Shown piece after piece: positions 22,281 to 31,770 of a stretch of 37,192 nucleotides of DNA; position 1 is the stretch's first letter; each line of letters starts with the position of its first letter. Source of the DNA: Streptomyces longispororuber (GTDB taxonomy: Bacteria; Actinomycetota; Actinomycetes; Streptomycetales; Streptomycetaceae). Under the pieces are notes generated by a model. That model saw only the letters and a program-made list of their open reading frames with translations. It was not told the origin of the DNA and ran no database searches. The position numbers and the translations under genes are program-made. Location: contig NZ_BNBT01000077.1 of NCBI RefSeq assembly GCF_014656095.1, positions 1 to 37,192 of the forward strand, read 5' to 3'.

Positions 22281-23594
22281 GTGCGCCGTCGGCTCCTGCT
22301 CCTCACCGCCGCCACCACCGCCCTCGTCCTCACCGCGCTGCTCGTCCCGCTCACCCTGCTCACCCGCAGCCACGCCGCCGACCGCGCCACCGCCGAGGCC
22401 ACCGCGCGCGCCCAGTGGGTGGCCCACGCCATCGGGCCCGCGCTGGCCTCCAGGAAGGAGCGGGCCACCGCCGAGCAGACCGTCGAGAGCGTCAACGGGC
22501 CCGGGCTGCCCCGTACGTCGCTGGTCCTGGGCGACGGGACCGCCCTCGGGCCGGGGCCCGCCGCCGTCACCGACGCCGTGCGGCTCGCCCGCACCGGGCG
22601 GGCCTTCACCTACGAGCCCTCCTCCGGCGGGCGGCAGGTCCTGGTCCCCGTCCACGGCGCCGCCGACGGCACCGCGGTCGTGCGCGTGACGCTCACCGAA
22701 CGGCAGTTGTACGCCGGTACGCTCGCCTCCTGGCTCGTGCTCGCCGGCATCGGCCTCGGGCTCGTCCTCCTCGGGCTGCTGCTGGCCGACCGGCTCGGGG
22801 CCCGCCTCGTGGGCGCCACGCGGAGCCTGGCCCGCACCGCGGACCGGCTCGCCGCCGGGGACCTGTCGGCGCGTGCCGCCCCGGACGGACCCCCTGAGCT
22901 GCGCCTCGTCGCCGCCGAGCTGAACCGGCTCGCCGCCCGCATCGACGACCTGCTCACCGCCGAGCGCGTCACCGCCCGCGAGAACGCCGCCGACCTCGCC
23001 CACCGGCTGCGCACCCCGGTGGCCGCCCTGCGCCTGGACGCCGAGAGCCTGCGCGACCCGGAGGAGGCGCGGCGCATCGCCGCGGACGTCGAGGCGCTGG
23101 AGCGCAGCGTCGACGACGTCATCCGCAAGGCGCGCCGCCCGCTGCGCGCCTCCCCCGGGGCGAACCTGGCGGCCGTCGCCCGCGAACGCGCCGCGTTCTG
23201 GCTGCCGCTGGCCGAGGACCAGGGGCGCCGCGGCGAGACCGTCACCCCCGGCCACGCCGAACCCGTGACCGTACCCGTCCCGTACGACGAACTCGCGGCC
23301 TGCCTGGACGCGCTGATCGGCAACGTCCTCGACCACACGCCCCCGGGCACCGCCTACCGCGTCACCGTCGACGCCGCCCCCGGCGGGCACGCCCGGCTGA
23401 CCGTCGCCGACGAGGGGCCCGGGTTCCCCGCCCCGGACCCGGCGACCGCCACCGCCCGGGGGGCCAGCGGCGGCGGCTCCACCGGGCTCGGCCTGGACAT
23501 CGCCCGGCGTACGGCCGAGGACGCGGGCGGCACCTTCGCCGTGGCGCACGGCCCGACCCGGGTCACCCTCACGTTTCCGCGCCCGGGCCCGTGA
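22281..23594 (+). CDS. Sensor histidine kinase
   Basis: The 437-aa membrane kinase has TM1 at about 5-27, an extracytoplasmic sensor of about 120 residues with no recognised ligand fold, TM2 at about 148-170, a HAMP linker (ATRSLARTADRLAAGDLSAR), and the dimerisation box DLAHRLRTPVAAL with phospho-acceptor His241. The ATPase domain follows, with the N box ALIGNVLDHTPPGTAY, G1 VADEGPGF and G2 GGGSTGLGLDIARR. It starts 12 bp after the response-regulator gene with a GTG, so both are in one operon. The 3' end overlaps the convergent VTC gene by 26 bp. The signal is unknown. Confidence 0.93.
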   Translation: MRRRLLLLTAATTALVLTALLVPLTLLTRSHAADRATAEATARAQWVAHAIGPALASRKERATAEQTVESVNGPGLPRTSLVLGDGTALGPGPAAVTDAVRLARTGRAFTYEPSSGGRQVLVPVHGAADGTAVVRVTLTERQLYAGTLASWLVLAGIGLGLVLLGLLLADRLGARLVGATRSLARTADRLAAGDLSARAAPDGPPELRLVAAELNRLAARIDDLLTAERVTARENAADLAHRLRTPVAALRLDAESLRDPEEARRIAADVEALERSVDDVIRKARRPLRASPGANLAAVARERAAFWLPLAEDQGRRGETVTPGHAEPVTVPVPYDELAACLDALIGNVLDHTPPGTAYRVTVDAAPGGHARLTVADEGPGFPAPDPATATARGASGGGSTGLGLDIARRTAEDAGGTFAVAHGPTRVTLTFPRPGP

Positions 23595-24381
23595 CCCGCG
23601 GGAACGCGACCCGTACCGCCCGCGCCCACCGGTTGGCCCCCAGCTCCGGCCGGACCGCCGCGAAGCCGCCGCAGTACTTGGTGAACTCCGCGGCCCGCAG
23701 CCCGTACCGGTGCAGCACCCGGTCCGCCTCCGTGAGCTTGCCGCGCGTCTTCGTCTCGACCAGGACGAGCCCGCTGTCGGCCGCCGCCGTCCGGCCCGTC
23801 GCCACGTCCCGTACGACGAGCGCGGCGTCACAGGTGATGCGCTGGCCGTCGGCCACGAACGTCGCCCGGCGGTAGTCGGTCACCAGCGAGGGCCGCAGCG
23901 CCCGCGGCGCCTCGATGCCGTACGCGCCGCGCAGCACCCCGGCCAGGAAGCCGCGCCGGGCGCCGTCCAGCGCGTGCTCCTCGCCCCGCATGCGCTGGCG
24001 GTGCTTGACGGTCTCGCCGCGCCCGGTCTTCAGCTTGACCTCGAACTGCCGCTCCCCGCTGTCCTGGTAGACCCGCTCCCGGATGCGGTAGCGCAGCCTG
24101 CGGCCCTGGCGGTGGTCGTGGAACGTGCCGAGGTCCGGGGTGTCGTAGTACGTCGAGACGTAGCCGAAGCTGCGGCGGCCGTTGATGCTCAGGGCGCGGA
24201 ACGGGCCGCCGCGGCGGCGCGGGTCGGTGAGCAGCGCGGCGAAGTCCTCGAAGACCTCGACGGGGACCAGGTAGCTGTGGTCGTAGCGGGCGAGCAGCTC
24301 CGCGCGGGCGTTCAGCTCGGCGAGCGAGACGGGGTGGGCGGCGAGCGCGGCGCGGCTGAGGGCACGCAGGGCAGGGTTCAC
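23569..24381 (-). CDS. VTC domain protein (polyphosphate polymerase-like)
   Basis: VTC domains have the triphosphate-tunnel fold and in yeast Vtc4 make polyphosphate from ATP. The 270-aa protein shows the tunnel's basic and acidic residues: RRLRYRIRERVYQDSGE, RQFEVKLKTGRGETVKHR, LVTDYRRATFV, and LVLVETKTRG near the end with TKYCGGF. It is soluble and probably faces the cytoplasm beside the DUF4956 membrane protein. The GTG at 24381 has AAGGAG 5 nt upstream and overlaps the DUF4956 stop (GTGA). VTC-DUF4956 pairs are common in actinobacteria, often with CotH; no CotH is visible here. Confidence 0.85.
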   Translation of the reverse strand: MNPALRALSRAALAAHPVSLAELNARAELLARYDHSYLVPVEVFEDFAALLTDPRRRGGPFRALSINGRRSFGYVSTYYDTPDLGTFHDHRQGRRLRYRIRERVYQDSGERQFEVKLKTGRGETVKHRQRMRGEEHALDGARRGFLAGVLRGAYGIEAPRALRPSLVTDYRRATFVADGQRITCDAALVVRDVATGRTAAADSGLVLVETKTRGKLTEADRVLHRYGLRAAEFTKYCGGFAAVRPELGANRWARAVRVAFPRVTGPGAET

Positions 24382-25004
24382 GCGAGCTCCTTGCTGAGGC
24401 GTGGGGCCGGTCGTGACGTCTTCCGTACGAACGACCGGGACGGCCGCGCGGGTTCCGGCTGCCGGAAGCGGACTTCCAGGACCATGAGGTCGCGTACGTA
24501 GTCCACCTCGTGCACGGTCCAGCCGAGCGGCTCGCCGAGCCGGTGCCGCAGCTCGGCGCGCAGGGCGTCCTCCTCGCGGTACACGGCGTCGAGGGTCACG
24601 ACGGCCCGGCGGTCGTGGGCGTACAGGCGCGGGTGGTCGGCGACGTACATCACGAGCAGCAGCACGGCGGCGAGGCCCGCGGCCATCGGCAGGGAGAGGC
24701 CGGGGAGCCCGCACAGGAGGCCCAGGACGAGCGTCGTGAAGTAGTACGCGACCTCCTGGTGGCGCACCGCGTCGGAGCGGAGCCGCACGATCGACAGCAC
24801 CCCGAAAAGACCGAACCCGAGCGCGAGGCCGCCGCCCTTCGCCTCCGAGAGGGCCGCGACGACGGAGAACAGGGCGACGTTCAGGGCCAGGTACGCGGGC
24901 ACCAGCTCGCGCCTGCGGTGGCGCGGATAGAACACGGCGAAGGTCAGCAGCGCCACGGCCGCGAGGTCGAGCCCCAGGTGGGCGGCGAGGGTCTGTAGGT
25001 CCAT
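24378..25004 (-). CDS. DUF4956 membrane protein
   Basis: This 208-aa protein has about four TM helices in residues 10-130 (LAAVALLTFAVFY, LVPAYLALNVALFSVVAAL, FGLFGVLSIVRLRSDAV, YYFTTLVLGLLCGLPGLSL) and a cytoplasmic C-terminal domain of about 75 residues with the DUF4956 pattern AVYREEDALRAELRHRLG. GLFGVLSIVRLRS is the family's best-kept motif. It is linked to VTC genes and may form a channel or anchor for polyphosphate. There is no ribosome site; TAGCGT lies 7 nt before the ATG, a leaderless signature, and two GTTAAG boxes lie upstream. Confidence 0.85.
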   Translation of the reverse strand: MDLQTLAAHLGLDLAAVALLTFAVFYPRHRRRELVPAYLALNVALFSVVAALSEAKGGGLALGFGLFGVLSIVRLRSDAVRHQEVAYYFTTLVLGLLCGLPGLSLPMAAGLAAVLLLVMYVADHPRLYAHDRRAVVTLDAVYREEDALRAELRHRLGEPLGWTVHEVDYVRDLMVLEVRFRQPEPARPSRSFVRKTSRPAPRLSKELA

Positions 25005-25011
25005 GGCCCGG

Positions 25012-25056
25012 ACGCTAGGGAGGCGGGGGTTAAGGGGACTCCTCGTGCGCGTTAAG
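25012..25056 (-). promoter_or_regulatory. Promoter of the DUF4956-VTC operon with two CTTAAC boxes
   Basis: Minus-strand -10 TAGCGT (25017-25012) is 7 nt from the start codon. CTTAAC lies at 25034-25029 and again at 25056-25051, 22 bp or two helix turns apart, the nearer one covering the -35 area. This layout suits activation by an OmpR-family regulator; the system encoded convergently is the natural candidate. Confidence 0.5.
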
Positions 25057-25071
25057 CGCGTCGCGAGAGCA

Positions 25072-25097
25072 TTGACAGCACACTGTCGTAATGACAG
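25072..25097 (+). promoter_or_regulatory. TTGACA box inside a GACAG/CTGTC operator array
   Basis: GACAG (25074), CTGTC (25083) and GACAG (25093) alternate, making two overlapping inverted repeats with 4- and 5-nt centres. The first includes a consensus -35 TTGACA (25072-25077); the -10 is not clear. A MarR dimer bound here would block the promoter of the DJ-1/MarR operon. Confidence 0.55.
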
Positions 25098-25149
25098 CAT
25101 CCTTACATCAGCCCGGGGACGACCCGGGCGCCGGCCCTCGGAGGTCCCC

Positions 25150-25740
25150 ATGAGCAAGGCCGTCCACCTCGCCGTCTACGACACGCTCGCCGACTGGGAG
25201 ACCGGGTACGCGACCGCGTACCTCGCCCGCACCGGCCACACCGTGCGCACCGTCGCCCTCACCGCCGAGCCGGTCACCAGCGTCGGCGGCGTCCGCGTCC
25301 AGCCCGACCTCACGCTCGACGCGCTGCGCCCCGAGGACAGCGAGCTGCTGATCCTGCCGGGCGCCGACCTGTGGGACACCGGCACCGGCCTCGCGCCGTT
25401 CGCCCGCGCCGCCCGGGCCTTCCTCGACGCGGGCGTGCCCGTGGCCGCGATCTGCGGCGCCACGGCGGGGCTCGCCCGCGAGGGGCTGCTCGACGACCGC
25501 GCGCACACCAGCGCCGTGCCGATGTACCTGGACGCGACGGGGTACGCGGGCGCGGGGCGGTACGTCGACTCCGACGCCGTCACGGACGGCGACCTGATCA
25601 CGGCGGGCCCCACCGAGCCGGTCGCGTTCGCCCGCGAGGTCCTCAAGCGCATGGGCGCCTTCGAGGGCGAGCAGCTCGACGCCTGGTACCGCCTGTTCCA
25701 CGACTCGGACCCGGCGGCGTACGAGACGCTGAACGCATGA
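25150..25740 (+). CDS. DJ-1/PfpI family protein (class I glutamine amidotransferase-like)
   Basis: The 196-aa protein has the DJ-1 fold: HLAVYDTLADWE at the start (acidic residue Glu17), the PGAD loop LILPGADLWD, and the nucleophile elbow AAICGATAGLA with Cys102. Members are deglycase-like, chaperone or regulatory enzymes responding to aldehydes or oxidants; the exact activity cannot be told. The ATG has GGAGG 5 nt upstream. The MarR gene overlaps its stop (ATGA), so they form a coupled operon, probably repressed by MarR through the palindromic array upstream. Confidence 0.88.
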   Translation: MSKAVHLAVYDTLADWETGYATAYLARTGHTVRTVALTAEPVTSVGGVRVQPDLTLDALRPEDSELLILPGADLWDTGTGLAPFARAARAFLDAGVPVAAICGATAGLAREGLLDDRAHTSAVPMYLDATGYAGAGRYVDSDAVTDGDLITAGPTEPVAFAREVLKRMGAFEGEQLDAWYRLFHDSDPAAYETLNA

Positions 25741-26354
25741 GCCACACGACGAACGGCGCCCGCGCGGCGGCACGGGAACCCGGCGCGGCGCAGCCCCTCG
25801 ACGCGACGCAGCAGCCCGACACGACGCAGCAGCCCGACGCGGCGCAGGAAACGCACGCTCCGCAGGTAACACACACCTCGCAGGACACGCACGCCCCGCA
25901 GGACACCCGCGCGGCGCAGGAGTTGCTCAGCCGCACCGCGCTCGGCGTCTTCCGGCTCAACGGCCAGTTCCTCGCCGTCTCCGAGGAGCTGGCCAGGCCC
26001 GCCGGGCTCACCGCCGCCTGGTGGCAGGTGCTCGGCGCCGTCCTGCGCGAGCCGCAGCCCGTGGCGGGTGTCGCCCGCGCCATGGGCATCACCCGGCAGA
26101 GCGTACAGCGCGTCGCCGACCTGCTGGTGGAGCGCGGCCTCGCCGCGTACGCGCCGAACCCGGCGCACCGCCGCGCCAAGCTGCTGCGGCCCACCGAGGC
26201 CGGGCGCGCGGCCGTCGAGCGGATCCGGCCGGGCCACGCGGACCTGGCGGTACGGCTGCGGGACGCGCTCGGCGAGGAGGAGTTCGCCCGCACGGCCCAG
26301 GTCCTGGAGGACCTGTCGGACGCGCTCGCGCGGCTGGAGTCCGCGGAACCGTAG
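25737..26354 (+). CDS. MarR family regulator with a Gln/Thr-rich repeat leader
   Basis: Residues 1-60 are a disordered leader with six-residue repeats (TQQPDT, THAPQD). The MarR domain follows at about 62-205: dimer helix LLSRTALGVFRLNGQFL, the winged helix MGITRQSVQRVADLLVERGL, the wing YAPNPAHRRAKLLRPTEAG, and the C-terminal helices. It would bind palindromic DNA as a dimer and leave on ligand or oxidant binding. The ATG overlaps the DJ-1 stop. Likely target: the GACAG/CTGTC array before its operon. The repeat leader is unusual for this family. Confidence 0.88.
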   Translation: MSHTTNGARAAAREPGAAQPLDATQQPDTTQQPDAAQETHAPQVTHTSQDTHAPQDTRAAQELLSRTALGVFRLNGQFLAVSEELARPAGLTAAWWQVLGAVLREPQPVAGVARAMGITRQSVQRVADLLVERGLAAYAPNPAHRRAKLLRPTEAGRAAVERIRPGHADLAVRLRDALGEEEFARTAQVLEDLSDALARLESAEP

Positions 26355-26367
26355 AGGTGCGCCCGGT

Positions 26368-26577
26368 TCACCAGCGGCGCCGCCGCGGCCGGGGCGGCGG
26401 CAGCTCCGCCCACAGCACGTCCTGCCGGGCGTCACGTACGCCCCTGCACAGATAGAAGGCGCCGCGGCACCGCTCCCTCCAGCCCAGGGCGCAGCGGGGG
26501 CAGGTACGCAGATGCTCCAGATAGACCAGGTACGCGGCTTCGGCGCGGCGCTCCAGCGAGGACGCGTCGGCGGCCAT
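26368..26577 (-). CDS. Small cysteine-rich protein, possible zinc binder
   Basis: The 69-aa protein is helical with four cysteines in TCPRCALGWRERC and FYLCRG, then an Arg-rich end. The CPxC...C...C pattern could bind zinc, but I recognise no family. The ATG is overlapped by the stop of the previous gene (TGATG), so it is co-translated with the XRE-linked protein upstream. Similar short proteins are frequent in Streptomyces XRE loci, as far as I remember. Confidence 0.65.
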   Translation of the reverse strand: MAADASSLERRAEAAYLVYLEHLRTCPRCALGWRERCRGAFYLCRGVRDARQDVLWAELPPPRPRRRRW

Positions 26578-27044
26578 CACGGCACCACCGCCCGCAGCGG
26601 GTCCGCCGTGCGCAGCAGCGCGCGCAGATGCCGGGCGTCGCACAGCCGCCCGGGCGTCCGGGGCTCGACGATCCAGCGGGTGAGCACGGTCGGGTGGCCG
26701 GGACGGGGGACGCCGAGGTAGGTGTCCGTGGAGAGCCTCTCCTCCACCCCGTCCCACGCGGCGCCCGGCGCGATGAGCACGTAGTAGGGACCGAGGCTGC
26801 TGCGCAGGTCCCGCAGCACGGGCCCCGCGAGCCAGGCCCCCAGCACGTCGGCCACGGCCCGCACCTGGTCACTGCCCACCGCGGCGTGCACGCGCTCGGC
26901 CGACACACGCACCGCGTCGAAGCGCCGGCCCAGCGGGATGAGGGCTACGCCGTGCTGCCTCCACTGGGCCCAGACGTTGTCGGGGTCCGGGTCGGCGCGC
27001 GCCAGCCAGTCGCCGATGCGCCTTCTGTTCTCCGCTGTGGTCAT
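26577..27044 (-). CDS. XRE-linked protein, paralogue of the protein at 10921-11373
   Basis: The 155-aa soluble protein begins TTAENRRRIGDWLARADPDP and continues with VALIPLGRRFDAVRV, GPVLRDLRS, YYVLIAPGAAWDG, TYLGVPRPG, and ARHLRALLRT. Members of this Streptomyces family accompany XRE regulators; the function is unknown. The VALIPLGRRFDAV pattern is like the start of PrimPol domains, without visible catalytic acids. The ATG at 27044 is preceded by GCCCTCACGG, no strong ribosome site. It lies downstream of an XRE/TPR gene with the 44-bp palindrome between them, and is coupled to the Cys-rich gene below. Confidence 0.75.
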   Translation of the reverse strand: MTTAENRRRIGDWLARADPDPDNVWAQWRQHGVALIPLGRRFDAVRVSAERVHAAVGSDQVRAVADVLGAWLAGPVLRDLRSSLGPYYVLIAPGAAWDGVEERLSTDTYLGVPRPGHPTVLTRWIVEPRTPGRLCDARHLRALLRTADPLRAVVP

Positions 27045-27113
27045 CCGACTGCCCTCACGGTCACGGTGCTGTGCCTCACAACGGCGACCGTAGGGCGGAC
27101 GGTGACGCGGCAG

Positions 27114-27157
27114 GGGTAGGGAGCCTCCCCCTTGGCGAAGGGGTAGGTTCCCTACCC
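27114..27157. promoter_or_regulatory. 44-bp palindrome containing two GGTAGG-N3-CCTACC-like sites
   Basis: The arms (27114-27133, 27138-27157) match at 18 of 20 positions around GGCG. Within it, GGTAGG-TTC-CCTACC (27142-27156) is a perfect 15-bp palindrome and GGTAGG-GAG-CCTCCC (27115-27129) an imperfect copy, 27 bp apart. It lies 15 bp after the XRE gene's stop and 70 bp before the next start. It may be a terminator for the XRE gene, an operator for the following genes, or both. Confidence 0.65.
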
Positions 27158-27171
27158 GTCAAGCGATCACC

Positions 27172-28434
27172 TCACAGGGGCACGCCCAGCTCCTGGGCAA
27201 GGTCGGCCGCGTCCTCGCGCACCATCCGCGGACCCGCCTTCGCCAGTTCGGGCAGTGTGCTGCGGGTGTGCAGGTTGTACTGGATCGTCTCCGGGGACTC
27301 CCTGAAGGCGCGGTGCAGATAGCTCACGGCGGCGGCGCCCTCGTCGAGCATGTGGTGCGCGCGGGCCGTCTCGATGAGGTGGTAGCACCGGCGCGTCGCC
27401 GACGGGATCCTGTTCAGGTCGAGGCTCTCGGCGACCTCCAGCGCTTTGGCGGGCTGCACCAGGTCGTTGTGCATGGTGATGGCGTAGCCGTCGACGACGC
27501 CCCGCCCGAACATGAGCCAGGGGTGCGCGTAGTCCTCGCCGAGCCGGCGCGCCGCGTCGTCGGCCTTGTCCCAGTACCGCCAGGCATCCCCCGCCTGCCC
27601 GGTCTTGGCGTACGACAGGGCGACGGCGAGGTGCAGCAGCCCCCGCCGGGCGATGTCCTCGGGGTCCTCCGTGCCGGACAGCAGCGCGGCGGCCTGCTCG
27701 GCCAGGTCGACCCGGGCCTCCGCGGCTTCCCCGGCGTCGCGGTGGACATGGTTGACGTACCAGGCGGCGGAGGCGATCGCGCGCGGGCTGTCCGCCTCCT
27801 GCGCGGCGGTCATGGCCCGGTCCCCGGTGAGCACGACGAGGTCGGGGGCGGGCTGGAAGCTGAGGAACAACTGAGCGAGGTGGTAGGCCTCCGCCTGCGC
27901 CACGAGGGCACGGCGGCGCTCGGCGCCCTCCAGCACCCGAGCGGCGTGCCGGGTGTCGTCGAGCAGCGCGGGCAGGAGCCGCACGATGCGGGTGCGGTTG
28001 CCCTCGGTCGCACCCCGCTGCCCCGCCCGGCCATCCCGGGCGTGCCAGAGCTTCCACGCCTGGCGCAGCCTCGCGGCCAGCACCTCGGCGGGCTCGGGCC
28101 GCCGGTCGGCGGGGGCGAGACGGTAGCTGTTCAAGGCCTGCTTGACCAGGGGAAGTTGCCGGTGCTCGGCCTTGGTGTAGGTAGCTGCCGCGATGCGGTC
28201 GTCCCCGGTGAGTTCGGTGAGGTCCTCGACGCCGAGAACCCGCGCGAGCCTCACCAGCTTGGGCAGGCGCGGCATGCCGATGGCGCCCTTCTCGACGGCT
28301 TTGACCCACTCGACGGAGTGGCCCATCACGTCCGCCACGTAGGCGCGTGTCCTGCCCGCACGGGTACGGGCCCGCTGGACGCGCTGGCCGAAGGTGAGCT
28401 GCGGTACCGGTGCGGTGTCGGTGGTCTCGGGCAT
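27172..28434 (-). CDS. XRE family regulator with a TPR-like C-terminal domain
   Basis: The 420-aa protein has a helix-turn-helix at about 15-75 (FGQRVQRARTRAGRTRAYVA, VKAVEKGAIGMPRLPKLVRL) and a long helical region at about 100-420 that looks like tetratricopeptide repeats (RRALVAQAEAYHLAQLFL, LLHLAVALSYAKTGQAGDAW, YHLIETARAHHML, AVSYLHRAFRESPE). Such proteins sense peptides or partner proteins. The ATG at 28434 has GGAGG 6 nt upstream. The two coupled genes after it form a module of the same kind as the XRE-DUF5753 locus at 10030. Confidence 0.85.
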   Translation of the reverse strand: MPETTDTAPVPQLTFGQRVQRARTRAGRTRAYVADVMGHSVEWVKAVEKGAIGMPRLPKLVRLARVLGVEDLTELTGDDRIAAATYTKAEHRQLPLVKQALNSYRLAPADRRPEPAEVLAARLRQAWKLWHARDGRAGQRGATEGNRTRIVRLLPALLDDTRHAARVLEGAERRRALVAQAEAYHLAQLFLSFQPAPDLVVLTGDRAMTAAQEADSPRAIASAAWYVNHVHRDAGEAAEARVDLAEQAAALLSGTEDPEDIARRGLLHLAVALSYAKTGQAGDAWRYWDKADDAARRLGEDYAHPWLMFGRGVVDGYAITMHNDLVQPAKALEVAESLDLNRIPSATRRCYHLIETARAHHMLDEGAAAVSYLHRAFRESPETIQYNLHTRSTLPELAKAGPRMVREDAADLAQELGVPL

Positions 28435-28749
28435 CTGGTGCCTCCGTTCAGAACGCGACACCCAGAACGGTACGCCTGACGGCTCCCGCCTCGCGGGGTC
28501 GTTCCGCTGGTGGGCTCCAGGCCCTGCCTGGTGGTGCGGTCACCCTCGCGGGCCACCCGCTGTCTCACGGAACTGTCACAGATTCCGTCGACGGCTGCGG
28601 AAAGAGCGCCCATGATGTGGGCTAATACGGACCGGAGGGGTGCTCCGTGGACCGTGTGCGCGGTCCGTAGACTCCTCGGTCTGTTGCACGGTGGGACACG
28701 CACAGTCGCCGCCGAGAAGTGGCTGGAACTGGGGGAGGACGGCGCCGCG
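28435..28749. other. Divergent promoter region between XRE and kinase genes
   Basis: 315 bp without a convincing gene. TAATAC near 28624 could be a -10 for the kinase, with no good -35. The frame leading into the kinase upstream of 28750 has no known domain or ribosome site. Nothing else clear. Confidence 0.4.
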
Positions 28750-30660
<1,911 letters not shown>

Positions 30661-30669
<9 letters not shown>

Positions 30670-30768
30670 CGCCAAGGGCTGACGCCAAGGGCTGACGCCA
30701 AGGGCTGACGCCGAGGACTGACACCGAGGGCGGGCCCCCGGGCGACCGAGGGCGGGCCTCCGGGCGAC
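30661..30768. repeat. 13-bp and 22-bp tandem repeats at the kinase 3' end
   Basis: AAGGGCTGACGCC recurs with exact 13-bp period from 30661 (four near-perfect and one divergent copy); the first holds the kinase TGA. Two 22-bp copies of CGAGGGCGGGCCCCCGGGCG follow at 30725 and 30747. Confidence 0.9.
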
Positions 30769-30789
30769 CGGGGGCCCGGACACGCCGGA

Positions 30790-30819
30790 GGGGCGCCGGG
30801 CCTGTCGGCCCGGCGCCCC
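30790..30819. terminator. Strong 13-bp hairpin after the kinase gene
   Basis: GGGGCGCCGGGCC-TGTC-GGCCCGGCGCCCC is a perfect 13-bp stem, 121 bp beyond the kinase stop and 87 bp beyond the convergent secreted-protein stop, so it may end both transcripts. Confidence 0.75.
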
Positions 30820-30905
30820 GTGGATCAGTCCTCCGCCTGTGCTCCCCCGTCGGCGCAGGCGCCTGCGGCCCAGGCCGAGGACGCTTTCCAGCGGCCGGAG
30901 ACGCC

Positions 30906-31325
30906 TCAGTAGGCGATCTTGCCGGTGCTGCGGTTCGCTCCCTTGAACTGGATGTAGAAGCCGGCGCCGTCGCGCACGTTCGAGGCGGCCACCTTCCACA
31001 CGCCCTTCTTGGCCTTCTTCCAGCCGTTGCACTGGCCGGTGTTCTTGAAGCAGACCCGCACGTCACGGGTGTAGTTGACCTTCAGGTTGATGTCGGTGCA
31101 GTTCCTGGTGGCGTAGGCGTAGGTGCCCGTGGCCGGCCAGTGGGCGTTGCGGCCGGGGCCGCCCGGCGTACCGGTGTAGTTGCGGGCGCTGCCGTAGCAG
31201 GACTGGGCCGTCACGTCGCCCTTCGGCTCCGCGGCGCCGGCCGCCCCGGTCGCCATGGCGGCCGTCCCCCCTGCCAGCAGCGCGGTGGTCATGGCGAGCG
31301 GAACGATACGGGTGTGCATGCGCAC
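30906..31325 (-). CDS. Small secreted protein with two likely disulfides
   Basis: The 139-aa precursor has a Sec signal peptide (RIVPLAMTTALLAGGTAAM, likely cleavage near AAGAA-EPK at about residue 33). The mature part is basic, with four cysteines (QSCYGS, RNCTDI, RVCFKN, GQCNGW) that probably pair. KVNYTRDVRVCF and FYIQFKGANRSTGKIA are features of a family of secreted Streptomyces proteins without a known role. The GTG at 31325 has GGGGG 7 nt upstream; an ATG follows two codons later. It is convergent with the kinase gene. Confidence 0.7.
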   Translation of the reverse strand: MRMHTRIVPLAMTTALLAGGTAAMATGAAGAAEPKGDVTAQSCYGSARNYTGTPGGPGRNAHWPATGTYAYATRNCTDINLKVNYTRDVRVCFKNTGQCNGWKKAKKGVWKVAASNVRDGAGFYIQFKGANRSTGKIAY

Positions 31326-31666
31326 GGGAATTCCCCCTGTATGTCGGCTGTTCGGCTGTCATGTCGGCACCGCCCCCGTCGCCGGGCGGCGGTCGGGCCG
31401 TGCAGCAGCGATTCCAGCGGCCGCGGAGTTGTCCCGCAGCCCACTCCCGTGCCACGGGACAAAGAACCGCGCCACGAGACGCCCGGCGGAACACCCGTGA
31501 CGGGGATCTGAGGCGGCTCCCGCGCACCTCACAGGGGTGCGAGTTGGCTCGCGCGCCCCTTTGCCCGGCCCCGCCACCCGGTGTAGGCCTTGTCCCTCAC
31601 GCACACCGGCACGCGACACGGAAGACACGGAAGACACAGAAGGCCCGCAAGGCCCGGAAGAGGCGC
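31326..31666. other. Intergenic region with a perfect 15-bp palindrome
   Basis: TCCCGTG-C-CACGGGA at 31445-31459 is a perfect 7-bp inverted repeat between divergent genes; CGCACC-N7-GGTGCG at 31523-31541 is a weaker one. No gene is supported here. Frames running left from about 31700 are antisense to the large gene. Confidence 0.45.
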
Positions 31667-31770
31667 CGTGGGACGCCGGGGAGGCGTGCTGGGACGCGGG
31701 GAGGGCGTGCTGGGACGCGGGGAGGGCGCGGTGGGACGCGGGGGAGGCGCGGTGGGACGCCGGGAGAAGC
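31667..31770. repeat. 21-bp repeat over the nSTAND start site
   Basis: GGGACGC recurs at 31670, 31691, 31712, 31733 and 31754, exact 21-bp period. Each unit includes a GGGAGG-like ribosome site and most a GTG, all in frame with the downstream gene; translation gives a GVLGRGE heptapeptide repeat. Confidence 0.85.

Noticed and set aside
28510..28749. N-terminal extension of the Ser/Thr kinase
   Set aside because: No ribosome site and no conserved sequence; the kinase domain begins right after the ATG at 28750.
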